DNA of 64,000 nucleotides from NCBI GenBank assembly GCA_024704765.1, contig JAKMXF010000330.1, positions 186,001 through 250,000 of the forward strand, given 5' to 3'. Of this stretch, positions 9,160-22,400 are shown piece after piece. Every line of letters begins with the position of its first letter. The first letter of the stretch is position 1. The notes under the pieces were generated by a model. That model was not told the origin of the DNA and did no database searches. It saw nothing but the letters and a program-made list of their open reading frames with translations. Source of the stretch: Oopsacas minuta. Taxonomy: Eukaryota; Porifera; Hexactinellida; Lyssacinosida; Leucopsacidae. Position numbers and translations under genes: made by a program.

Positions 9160-12100
9160 TCATTTCGTGGTTAAAATAACTAAAATCTTAGAAGCCGTAT
9201 CAGAAATCTCCTTAACATCGTGATTAACAGTGTGTCTCTTAACCAACAGTTCTAATCCACAGTTTCTGATGGCTTGCTTTACACTATCCGCAGCATTATT
9301 CAGTAATTGCTGTATTGCCCACAAACCTATGTGTACGTAAGGAGCCTCAGGTGATTGTAGGAAATTTTTAACAACTTCTAAAATCCTTGTAAAGTTTATT
9401 AACTGTTCGCGACACTCCTCATTCTCACTCAAATACCCCAGTATCCCCAGTGTGTTGTAGCGGACCTCATTGAATCCTTTTTCTGCCCAATTAACTGCAA
9501 CTTCTAAGAACTTATTGTCATATAGAGCGATTAGTGCAGGACGAACCTTTTCGTAAGAGGCGAGCACAGCAAGGCAAGAAGTTATTTCTCCTTGTATTTG
9601 TTCATTTCGCAGTTCTTCCTGACCCATTTTCTCAGCGAGAACAGAGGGGATATTGTACTGATTGACTAGTGTTTCGTGCTGCTCCTGAGTGCATAGATTT
9701 CTGTAGATGATAAATGTAAGATAAATAATCGTCTTTCTAATTTTTATGCTCAAGCATAAAGTATTATAATCACAGATTCATTCTTAGTATCGTGTTTGCT
9801 TACAACATGCTTTAATACAAATGAAAATAAGCAGATCAGGATATTGTTCAAAGTTAAAAAATTTCAGTTTCGACAAAAAAAGAAATGAAAAACACAAATA
9901 AAGTTAATGATTCCTAAATTATTGATCTCCAAAAACACTACTAAAAGCTAGGAGTAACCTTTTCAGTTATCATGATTTAATAAATTTATCCATAAAAAGC
10001 AAATAGAATCATTGAAATACCCTATATATTATTATTTAAAGACAATTTTGCGTTTAAACAGTAGAAGGAATTTTGTAAGCTTCATGAAAAATTCAGTTTC
10101 GAAATCATAGCAATAATGTACAAGTATAGCCGAAAATTACATAATGGTTCAAATTTCGTCAACTCAACAAGGAATAACTGTAACTGAACTATTTGACAAT
10201 TAATAATGTTAATAACAACATTGTATTTCAGGGACAGATTATCAGCAAAAGTGAATAAATCAATGAATCAAATTATCCTTAAAACCATAAAACCAATCCG
10301 TTAAATGTAACGAAAGAATGATTTAGTGGAGTAGCTGTGACACATGCAGCGACAAGCTTGCACTATAATGATGCCATTCTTTATTCATAATACAGAAAGA
10401 AATATTCAAGACCATTCCAGATCGAAAGTACAATTAGTTGCATGTAGTAATCTCAAAGTGTTCTCAAAATATTTTAGATAACATTTAAAAACTATAATAT
10501 TAAGTATCTGCCCAATAAATCCAAAAGGAAATATCAAAAGGAACTGACAAAGACAGGGAACTTATGATTAATATTTCTTTTTACCATCATAGCTGAACAA
10601 AGAACTAGGGTTGCTGGTTTGGTAGTTAGGACTAGCAAATGATGTTTTCGCTTTCAATAAATATGATTGTGAGATAGTGCAATAATTCTTGGGATCAGTA
10701 CACACAGGTTCTTTCTTGCTGGGACGAAATAAATTATCTTGCACAGAGGATGGCCCTATTTTGTGATACACGGCAAAGAGTTTCCTTTTCCTGGTGAATA
10801 GAGAGAGGGCGCTGGCGCGTATATACATACCATGACCCTCACGACATGAAAAGTACTGAATACCTTTGTAGAGACCATTGGAAGTACCGAGTTTTGAAGT
10901 GAGTTCTACTCCAACCCACACTCCCTTGAGTGATACGAGAGGTCCCTTATAACGAACTATCCCTGTTTCCACTTCATCTTCACTACTGTTTAGTTTAACA
11001 TTAACTTCCTGACCAACCGTTACATCTTCGAATTTCATGTTTCAATCTAATACGATGATGTGAGGTATAATTCAAAGCGTATAAATTTATAGGATAAATA
11101 TATACGTAGAGTAAGGCTATTTGATAGGAGTGCGTAGTCAAAACAGTGTTTTGTTAATTAAGCAATAATAGCCAATACAATACAACATAATCTCTTTAGT
11201 ATGCTCGAGCGTAATAACTTTAATAAGTATTATGCCAGAATAAGTATATCTATAAATAGTTACAAAATACAGCTTAGATTATCAACAACAAATATTGTAG
11301 GCTGATGTCGGCGTAAAGGTCACTAATTTGTATAAAGTTCATCTTATGAGAGGGTTAAGTTTTAGTTTTGATGAATATTTATCCATCATGGTATTTATAC
11401 AATAACATATCTTGATTTTCTACTGATTAGTTATGAAACAAAATAAATTTAAGCTTTTAAACGTATTTAAGAGAAAGATTACCTTAAAGTAATTTTTTAT
11501 ATAATGGTATTATTATAACAATAAAACTACAGATGAGCAACAAATATTCCATAAATTATAGCTTATTACTATTGTAAGCAATTGATCATTTTAGGCTCAT
11601 GTTAATGAAAAACTTGGTCTACTTCGAATTTCGAATTACAGTATAAACATTTGCACAGAAATAAAGTAAAAAACCGGTTTCGACTGTATGTTAATTAGAT
11701 AAGTATATTCATCATTAATTAGCAAACATCTCGTATAATTGAATTTCACTGAGAAAATGGTGAAATAATGACAATATTCATGCAGCTGGTAAACTAGATG
11801 GGCGTGGAGCTGAAATAAGTTTCCAACTACGAGTGGCATTATTGAATCATGTTAGCATCACACTAACAAGGTAACTATTATGCAAGAGCTAATAACGATG
11901 ATTCAACCACTTTGAACTAAATATATGTCTATTGTGAATATGTAAAGATTTATTGCGTGGTAAAATGCTAATACTGAATATTTGAACCAGATTTGTTCTA
12001 CAGACCTGAAACCCAACTCTAATACTATATACATGAACCGTGATATCCGTGGGTAGAATCAGCTGATAATCATATTAAGTGCTTATTGACTGGATTCAAC

Positions 12101-13391
12101 ACGAAATTATGACGTAATTGCCACCTTTGTCAAATTAATCAGATAAGGATAATCTACATGCATTAGCATTGCTAGGCGGCGGTTGGCCACGTCAATAGAT
12201 TGATTATTGAAGTTATATACCATTCTTACAAATTCTTCATTACTTATCCCTATCTGCAGAATGATTTGGAAATACTAAAGCAATTACTGAGTATTAACTA
12301 ATATTCTTGTGAACAAATAAATATGATCTAATTCAAACTAATGTTATCCATAAGAATTTGATTAAAATAGAAATACTACACACACTAATAATGTGTGTTA
12401 TCTAATGCTTGGCTGAAACAGAGGCGTTGCCATGTTGCGAGACACAATATAGTAATACTTATCTGAAGCTGTGTTACTTCTATCCACCACCTATATCATA
12501 GCCTTATTGCGAATCCAGCTATGATCTGATCCTCGATCAAAAAGAGACTGGAATATGACTGAATTGCTAAATGATATTTTCATTCTTTGCGTCAAAATGG
12601 CATTGGTAAAAATCAATCAACAAATAGCTAATGTATGAACATAAAAGTGACGTTTAGACAATACAATACGTATTACTCAAAACCTTACTTCTGTAACAAA
12701 TGGAATTCATCCAAATATTATATAAGATTACTCTTATAATAATATTTCTGCAAAATAATATTAGACATATTGGTAGAAAATATTTCCTTATAAAGTGAAA
12801 TGATATAAATCAATATTAAATATAAATATGATAATATCATACATAGTAATTGAAAACTGAGGGTAAACCCAATTTAAGTGGTTTGTTGATGCAAACAATG
12901 TCAATAAGCAATGAACTAAGTATGTATTTAAAAATATAGGGAGAATTACCTTATAGTTCCAATAGCGTGACTCAACATATCAGGGAACTTAGATTCTTTA
13001 ATGATATTAGAGAGTAGGTCAGGATAACCGCCACTCATTATAGCAATCTCATTTTTTGGGTGAATTGAGAGATTTCTTAGAGCAGCAAGAGACGCGAGCA
13101 TAGAGGAATGTTGCTGAGTGAGTAATATGGCGTAGAGAGGGGGCAAAACGCCACATTCCACAAATTTAGTTTGATTCTCATCTGCAGAAGCGAGGTTACG
13201 GATGACGTAAGCAGCTTGTGAACAAACCTTTAAAGTATACGAGAAATTAGACATTGGGATAAAGAAATAATTTTGGCAAATTAAACGGTCTCAATTGTCT
13301 GAATAATCGAATGTTCAACAAATTGAAGATCAGCGACATATTATCTATATTATTAAAGCTCGAGTGTAGTGTAGTGTAGTGTAGTGTAGTG

Positions 13392-13431
<40 letters not shown>

Positions 13432-16400
13432 ATGTTTGCTTGTCCGTTATCAAGGAAAGGATTTATGGAATGTGTATTGAATTCGAATTACTCAATTATG
13501 AGATGATACATAACTATGTATTTATCGTGTTTATCAGGAATGTAAACAAAATTCCATACAACTTAAATAAATATATCAAATATGCTGAATCTGATTTTCA
13601 CACTTTTGAATTAATCATATGTAAATTTATTGTTGCTTTTATGAATATAAAGACGAAAATAGTTGAAATATATATTTATTAATTCATTTTGCAATTATTA
13701 TACCTTGACAAATTCGAGGCATGAAGTGCCGAGTCCCATGCGAACACAAAGCGTTCGCAAGCAACGCAGCGCGAGCAAGTGAAGCGTCTCGTTGTTAATA
13801 AATGTACAATAGACTTTCGATATTACACACATTTGTGTTAACAAAGTTTTTGTAACAAAAGTTCACTTAAACTCTTAGAGCAATGAATCATATGAAGATA
13901 ATTCCATAATTTGATGTTTAGCAAAAAAAGTAATCGTAAGGTTTAGGTGAGCACATCTAATCTGCAGGCAAATTCTGAAAAATAATGCAAATTATGTAAA
14001 TCACAATTTAAGTCAATACTTTACATTTGTATTTGTCAATTAATCAGTAATCTAGGTAAGAGGTATTATCCCAGAAATTAGTTAATTGTCAGCATTAGTA
14101 TGCAAATATAATTGTTTGTGTAAGATGAGTATAAAGAAGTATGATTGAAATTATGAATTTTCGCATAAGACTCAATAACGTCCGAGCCAGGCCCAAAATA
14201 CCCCTGTATGACAAAAGTTAGCCCTGGGGGTATTCTAGTTTTTTCATTCAATTCCGAACATGCAAAAATGCTTTTAATAGTATCGACTATAGATTAAGAA
14301 TTTTATGTAGCTAATGAAGTGTATTCTTTTGAGTTTTGATTGATAATATTTTGGTAACATGACTAATAATGAATATCTAGTATCTGTTTGTATGAAATAA
14401 ATAATAAATCATATAATATCTAGTATTATTAATACATAGTAATCAGAATGTTATTTCCCAAAATTCAAGATTACAGTAGAAATATCATCAACCAAACTAT
14501 CCAGAGGAGGCGCGAGGGTGGGGCAGTTGGGGCCTGTGTCCACCTGATTAATGTAAGTATGCCCCCAGTTTAATACCCGGTGCCCCACCTGTGACGTAAT
14601 TGTAGCCCACTTATAGCGGCTGGCTAACGCCGCCACTGACACAATTAATCAAAAGTGCATACTTTTCAACCTGCTATAACTGTTTCCCGATATTATCGAA
14701 AAAATTTCGATTGACTTGGATTTTCATTTCTACATCAATAAATAGCAATTACAGGCTATTATTTGGGAAAAAGGGACATCAATTTGCAAATCTTTTTTGG
14801 ATTCTAAAATTCTTCCATAGATTTCTTGTAAGATCCCTGGATGATTCAGGGACCACGGGAGAGTTTGCAAATATGAAGCCAAGGCTGCGGATCCGAGGGG
14901 GGTTGATGGGTTGATCGAACCCTCTAACAATCTTTGTACGTATCTATTCCACAATAATGACTTGACTGTACTCGGTAATATATGTATTAGTGGTAGCAGA
15001 AAACAAAATTGAGGCATCACATTTGGTATAAACTTCTTATAGATTAATTTTGCCTGGAAATACATTTCTGATACACTAGTTTGGAAAATCTTGAATATTT
15101 GCATAAAATTCCCCAATTCCAATAATCCACTGTTGAAATCTCAGAGAAATTCTATTACTGTGCTATCTATCCTAGCTTACACCCTTTGGCCCATTTATAG
15201 TCACATTATTGAAATTTTTAAAGTGCGAATTTACAAGAGTGCAATCTCCCTTGGTTAATATATATAGCTAGTACGATTTGTTATGGGATCGGATACCTGA
15301 AAGAGATTTAGAGTATCGTTATACCCTTCAAACGAATTTATCCTCCCAGACCTCAAATATGATACCTGGTTATGGTCGTATAAAGTTTACAATGACTGAA
15401 AAAATTGGCTAGATAAATTGGCCCAAAGGAAGTTAGGATATTTAGAGAATGTTACTTTGCTTATGTCAGTAATTACGGCAGCCAAAAAGGTTTAGAAAAT
15501 AATGTTCGGATTTTAGAGAAATCAAAATTGAGCTCTTTTCAAATCTACAACAAAATTAAAGATTTCGGCAAAATATACATCAAAAATTAACAGATACGGT
15601 CATACGGTAATCTTCCTTCTTACAAGTTGTAACTTAACGCAGTTATATTTTGTGTGATGCTTTATAATTGTGAAACATTTAATTACAAGTCTTTGTCTTA
15701 GAGTTCACTATGCTGTTCTTAGCGTGATCCAAAATCGCCAGCAGTTTTAGCGTTCTTTGATTCGTTGCTCTCAATTTGTGTAAAACCGAACCCACTTCGT
15801 GTATTTGATCCGCCCCTGGAAGGTTACACTGTACATTGCCGTAGGAGTCGGTGCGGCAGGTGCGGCGCTCACCGCACCAATAATTGCTAATTTATGTTAT
15901 CACAGATGGGGAGAGTCATGAATACAGCTCCTTACAATATCCCCCGCCGCACCAATAATTTCTTGCTTCCTACGTCCCTGCTGTATATACGTATATAGAA
16001 ATAACTAGTAAGTACATATACTTTACAAAGGCGACTCTCCGATGGGAACTGATGCAGAGAATTGCATAAATATTCCCATTATTGTAATCGACACAATATT
16101 CAGGGATATAACAGCTATACATTGCATGATTTTCTGATCTAAAAATCTTGTATAATAAGCTAAAATGATAAATGGAGTAGTACTGCCTGGTACGAATTTG
16201 GTACTGAACTAGTATTGCTTTGCTAATTTAAATCAATTATTGCAGAGGGCAAGGTGAATTTTAAAGTAACATACATTCCTACATATTATGTATAAAAATA
16301 TTGTGTCATAGTTCAGTGCTTGCTACTCAATCACAAACAAGCAGGTGGAAGTATACAAATACATCAGGATAACAGCGAGCAATTCTCGAGCTTTCAACAT

Positions 16401-19400
16401 AAGTATGTTCAATTCTATTATCTTGGTGTATGAAAGTTAGGTGTGCTTTCACAATATTACGCGTGACAAATTAGAATTCATGAACAAGCAACCTCGAAGT
16501 TGTCACCAGGGATACTATACTCTTGGGTGATAAATTGCGACATGACACAAGTTTTAATAGGTTTTTCCTATCACTAGAGGTTCGTAATATAATATTTGAT
16601 TTCAACATCTACAGCGGTAGACATCAACAATGCTCCGCGGTATATCAAATTGTAAACATGTTCAAAGCACTAGCATATGAATTCAGAAACATATACTAAA
16701 CATTATTAATGTATGTGAAATATGCAAAACGGCCACTCTGGCTAATCCCTGGTGTTTATTATGGTTCCAAACTACATTTGCATTTGTGGATATAGAGTTG
16801 TGTCAAAAACAGTTACCAAATTGTGTAGTATACATAATTGCTAGAAACATGCATAATTTATGGTTTAGTCTATTTCACCTTCATGTTAATTGGTGTACTG
16901 ATTAGACTTCCGGACAGTTTTTCAATGATGTCAACTTCAGAATTGGAACTAATAGCTTTCGAAGTAATTGTATTTTTGTCCGTGTGTGCTTATTTTGCGA
17001 ATTCTTACTTCACAGCGACACGCAATTTAATATTTCTCCAATCACATGAAAACTAATCATTGAATTTTACCTTATATCAATGAATATTAATTAATTTCTA
17101 ACAAATCAGCCACTATATAATTTCTCATAAGCCAATAATACCATATACGAATTGATATAACATATGATATTTGTATTTTTATGGAATTGCTGTTTTTACC
17201 TATTGTGCTATTTTGATATTGTATCACAATGATTTCAATCTCCAGCTGATGATTACTTATATATCAACGAGCCAATGGCTCGTCGCTTCGCGATGAACTC
17301 GGAGCATTGCGCCTCGAGGTATATATTATTCTCCAAATTGACGGCCCCTTTGAGTATTACAATATAGATATATTTAGAACAATGTAATTCATGAATATAC
17401 CTAAATGGCTTATATATTATTGAATTATTTTGCAAGATCAATCCCCTTTGTAGCAGCTGAGAGCGAGTATCTACGTATATTTTGAGATTTGGAAAATTTG
17501 TTTACTTTCCATTCATAAAAACAACAATAAATTTACATATGATTAATGCAAAAGTGTGAAAATCAGATTCAGCATGTTCGATATATTTAGTGTAGTTTTT
17601 ATTGAATTCTATTTACTTCCTTGATAAACACGATAAATACATAGTTAAGAGACAATTTCAAAATGGCATACCGTAAATCCTTTCCTTGACAACGGACAAA
17701 CAAACAACAATTGTGATTTAATAATATAGATTGACTAGTGTACTTATATGTCAGTTACCTCACTACAGGCTATGCAAAATAAATTACTTGTTTCTCATCC
17801 GGAATTTCTTCAGAAACTGGAACAGCGGACGGTATTTTATTATTATTTTTATAGACCAGTTAATGTGTAAAATATGATGACACTTCAATGATCTTGCCAC
17901 GTACTTTCTGAATATTGAATTTTCCAACTATACAAGTATCAAAATGTGGATTGCACCAAAGGCTTATCCATAATTTGGAAAATACAAATAAATCTGTCCG
18001 GACAGGCAGGGATGAAAAACAAGTATATTACGTGGCCTTACATATGCACACGAGGTTAACCAAGCTAATTTCCTTCCAAGTACTTATCTATTAGTGAGTA
18101 TTTATATAATTATTATAATTGATTATTTTGCATTAATTTAATGAAAAAGATCCGCATTTTGGCAAAACTGACCTTAACATCTCACTAGCCTGACAGTCAT
18201 AAGATACTATTATACGTGAGTGACTCTGGCCCGGTTAGTCAGGTCATGGACCTGAAAGCTACGTAATTGTTTCCGATGCGCCTTAATATTATTCGGGATT
18301 ATTAAATTAAGTACCTAACCACTGAATCTAAGTCTCAGTCCTGTTTACCTAACCTATACTAGTAATTTTGTAATAGTTCTTGAAATCTAGCACCCGGAAC
18401 GCCCCGGATCAAACCGAGATTAAAACCAGGATCGAATTAAATCAAATGATTGCCCTTAAAAAAGCATGTTGTTCCAATCAGTGGTTCTACCACACCCAGG
18501 GGAAGTTTACTTGGTCAACGGTGCGAAGAATGGGAAATTATATGCACATTACAAGTTGTAGAATAATATTATCAATGTTATTTTGCAGAAACACAGCTAC
18601 CAAAATAAAAAGAGTGGCATTTATCAGGTGGAAAGTGAAAACAGTGACAGTGAAGAAGTGACGATGAATTGACGCCATACGTGTGTACCGTATTTATATA
18701 GTAATTGGCTTGACAATTTCGTCGTTTTTTTTTACATAATAATTTACTATACATACGTGTATGCAAATACACCATTATTCATTATGAGTACAAATTTGTA
18801 CACATCATTCTTCCCTCCAATAAATATCACTTCAGTAATAAGTAGGTGAACCTATTACGTGTTTGTATTTATATTTGTACCAGACTAATTGTACTTGGGA
18901 TTGGATAAAAAAGTTACCCTACTCCGAATTCAAACTGTTTTTATTGCATAAAGTAGATATGAAATTACTGGAAGAAATTATTTGCGAGGGTTGAGGTTTA
19001 TGAGGGGGGCTCTAAGAATAAATACAACTAAAGTATATAAATCAGAAGAACCATCATATGATTACTGGATATACGTATGCGATGTATGTTCTATAAGCAA
19101 TTCACAGGTGTGTGGTGGAGATAATTACAAGAATTAATTAATTTACTAAAACATTTATAGAAAAGCAATCAGGACAATACCAGATAGCTTAATACCAATT
19201 ACCAAGATAAACGTGGAAGAGGAATCCTGAGAAACCACAGCATTTCAGCTTGCATAGGTCAGACTATATTATTGGGAATTAGGGAATAGATTAATTTACA
19301 AGAACATAATAATACCGACACTATAACAGACACAAAATTTAATATTCAAAGGGATTTAATTAATCAAACACCGCTAAATTATCATAATGTGCCTTCTAAT

Positions 19401-22400
19401 TATGCTGGTACATACAAATTAGAGTGACACAAAGTAGATTTAATCAAGTAAGTCGACGAGGTATGAAATAGGAAGTAGAATAATATTCGAAATCTAAGAA
19501 TAAGGAATAAAATAATCTGTACGATTAAGAACAATGAGCATGCGTAATGATGAATTAGTTATGTGGGAATGAGCCATAAATAATCAGACAAATGTACGCT
19601 ACAAAGGGTAGAGCTTATATGCCAAACCAAGAAGAATGAATGAAGAGCCCACAGAGTCACAGTCCATTCATTTTGATTACTTACGTAAGTCACAGAGATG
19701 TTAAGGTCTAGGGTTTCATAAGAAAAATTTTTCTTTTCAATATTTAGGTTTTTTAAGGTTTTACCATTTCAGATATGTTTACGGACACGGGACACCCTAA
19801 TAGAAAATAAATATCATTGAAATTTAAGAATTTGTGCAAATTACTTTCTCAGAACGTGAAGAGAGAAGACGAATCAGAGCGTTGAAGATAAGACCATCCT
19901 GTTCTTGAGTTAGAGCTAATCTAATGGCTGAATGTACGGCTAGATTGCTCAAAGCTGCACACGAGTAGAACTGTACATCTTCATCCTCAGAGCTGAGGAG
20001 ACGCATGAACTCCTTGCTAACTCCTGCTCGATGTAAGTCATATCTATAAACACATAACAAGAGGGCTAATTATTGACATTAAGTATTCGAACAAGAGGAA
20101 ATAATACAAGATGTCGTGCCAGCTGATATTCAGATTACCTTTGAATAAAATACCAATAAAAGGCTGTATATTGTGCGGTTTCTTGTAGATTTAGTAAATA
20201 AATAAATAAAGAATGCTCTACATCTGAGAATTTATCATATAATAGGAAGCAGTGTGTAAGCTCGAATAAAACAAGCTCCCAAAAAATACTTATTCAGTCG
20301 GGGCCTTTTAATAGGATAGGAAAACTCCCTTAAGTTACCTGCCAGTGCGCTTAACCTAGAACAGCGGCTGAATTAGAACGAATACGCTAATTCTGAGATC
20401 CTGGTAAATTCTAAGTTACAGGTACTCTCCGGATGAAACTGCCAGGATAAGAAGCTTCAACTGTAACGCCTTATAAGAGTGTAGCAGGAGAGCGCTCAGG
20501 CAAACGAAGCGTGCAATCATAAAGATCCCTACGGACTATTACCATTAGAATAGATGTAGTACATGCGTATATACATACTACAGTAATTTGTCAAATCTAG
20601 TGGACTCATTTAGGGTATATTTGTTGATGCTGATGTTGTCCTCAAATACAATACAGTAGAACCTCTATAAATGAGGGAAGTAGGCCGGCGGATTTCCTGA
20701 TAACACCCCATTCCCCATTTATAAATTCAAATGAAAATGTCCTTTAACCAGAGCTTTTTTGAGTCAATATCTATAACTACTTCCTCCAAACAACTGTTTT
20801 TCAATCGTATTTGATTATTTCAATATGCTCTAAGGTTGTTGGTAAAATATAAAATTTAAAATAAATTTTATTCTGAGAAACAAAACTTCGATCCATCATA
20901 GCGATAAATACGTGTTTCCTTTCCACATTAGCAAAATAATTGATTATTCAAGAATATTTGTCATGGAATTCCCCACTTATAGAGGTTGCACTGTATACTG
21001 ATCGCGATTTCGATCCTTCTTGTGATCCTTTTTCAAAATCATTGCCGACCTGATCATCGATCGATTATTTAGCCCACCTTTTATTTAAATGACCTTTGAA
21101 AATTAAAGTTCGATTACCATCCACTAAACTCTGTCTTAATTAGTATGCAGTTGTGCCAGATGCTATAATTGTGTCTATTTTCAAAATTACTAATTCCTGC
21201 GGAAGAATTTTGCCAAACATTCGTAAAGCAGCTTTGTAGGTGACTGTTCTAAACTACACATAATATAGTGATTAATTAAATAGACATTTAAGAAGTAGTT
21301 AATATTAGTATTTTGTACAAACCCAATCAGTGGTATCCTATTCGATTTTCTAAGGATGTGATTCGTAAGAGTTATTGAAACAAATAAGTACCATTAATTA
21401 AAGATAAAGTCCAAATAATCTCGAATTAGCATTTGCAACCGATGAGATCAAGTACACAAGGTATTCGAGTATGTAATGAAATCTGACATTCTTATTCCAC
21501 TGATATTCTCAAAGATTATATAGCGAATCCATTTGTTAGATAATGATGGGTACTCTGCTAAATTTAGCCAAAATACCATGTCAAATTAACTCAATATCCT
21601 TGATGCTCTTAGAAGTTATAACACAGATATTACAGAAGAATTAATAATATTTTGATTAAATTGGCCTAATAATCTGACTAAAAAGCTAGGAGTATATTCA
21701 TAATGGTTTTTCCATAAAAGATTAATTATGCTGCAACATAAATAATAATGACTCCATATTACAGAGGTTTCTGTAAGCTTACATAATATGGAGTATGCCA
21801 GGGCGGATCCAAAGCAGTTTCTCTATTTGGATTGAGAAATAAAGTAAATGATTTCCACTAACCAAGTTACTGATTAGCAAATTTAACTTGAATATTAGTG
21901 TTTTGATATACAAATACATAATTATACAACTGTAGAACATCCTAGATCCGGGCAGTAGTTTGGAGGTTGTTCGGATATTAGAAGATTTCAGGATTCAGAA
22001 ATAACGCTATCTCTATGGTAGTACCAAATTATTTCTAATCCACAATTTCGAAATGCAATATCATTACGGAACAGAGATGTATTCACAGTTTATGGCAGCT
22101 AAGAAACGTGTTTGACATGAAAATAGAGCAAAGTTTACTACGTATTTTATGGTAAATTTATCAGAAACTATTTTAAAACAATTTGAACCGATTCGAAAAA
22201 TCGTGCCCGGAACTTGGAAGTCTGGGTTTGCTTTGTCAGGTTCGAATGCATGCGTGTACAGATTAATATATTGTTAACTAGCCAAGCGAGAAATAATTAT
22301 ATAATGATAAAATACGTATATAAAAGCAAGCCAGTACAAATTGCACAAATATTTGACATCACTACACCTGTTTATTTCAATATGTGAGAGGTTGAGTAAT

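Larger units (their letters stand above)
13228..19844 (-). other. VAC8-like intron 3 (6.6 kb), repeat-rich
   Basis: Contains Helitron-like copies at 13344-13800 and 17261-17730 (opposite orientation), a (GT)n microsatellite, a short inverted repeat near 14197-14234 (aatacccc/ggggtatt) and a GC-rich inverted-repeat patch near 15840-15965. Short open frames here have no similarity I recognise. Confidence 0.6.

Noticed and set aside
13398-13682. 94-codon plus-strand frame starting in the GT repeat
   Set aside because: The N-terminus is the translated microsatellite and the rest is Helitron-like repeat.
14730-15122. 130-codon minus-strand frame in VAC8-like intron 3
   Set aside because: No recognisable domain, and the translation has no family pattern. 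Probably chance or old repeat.
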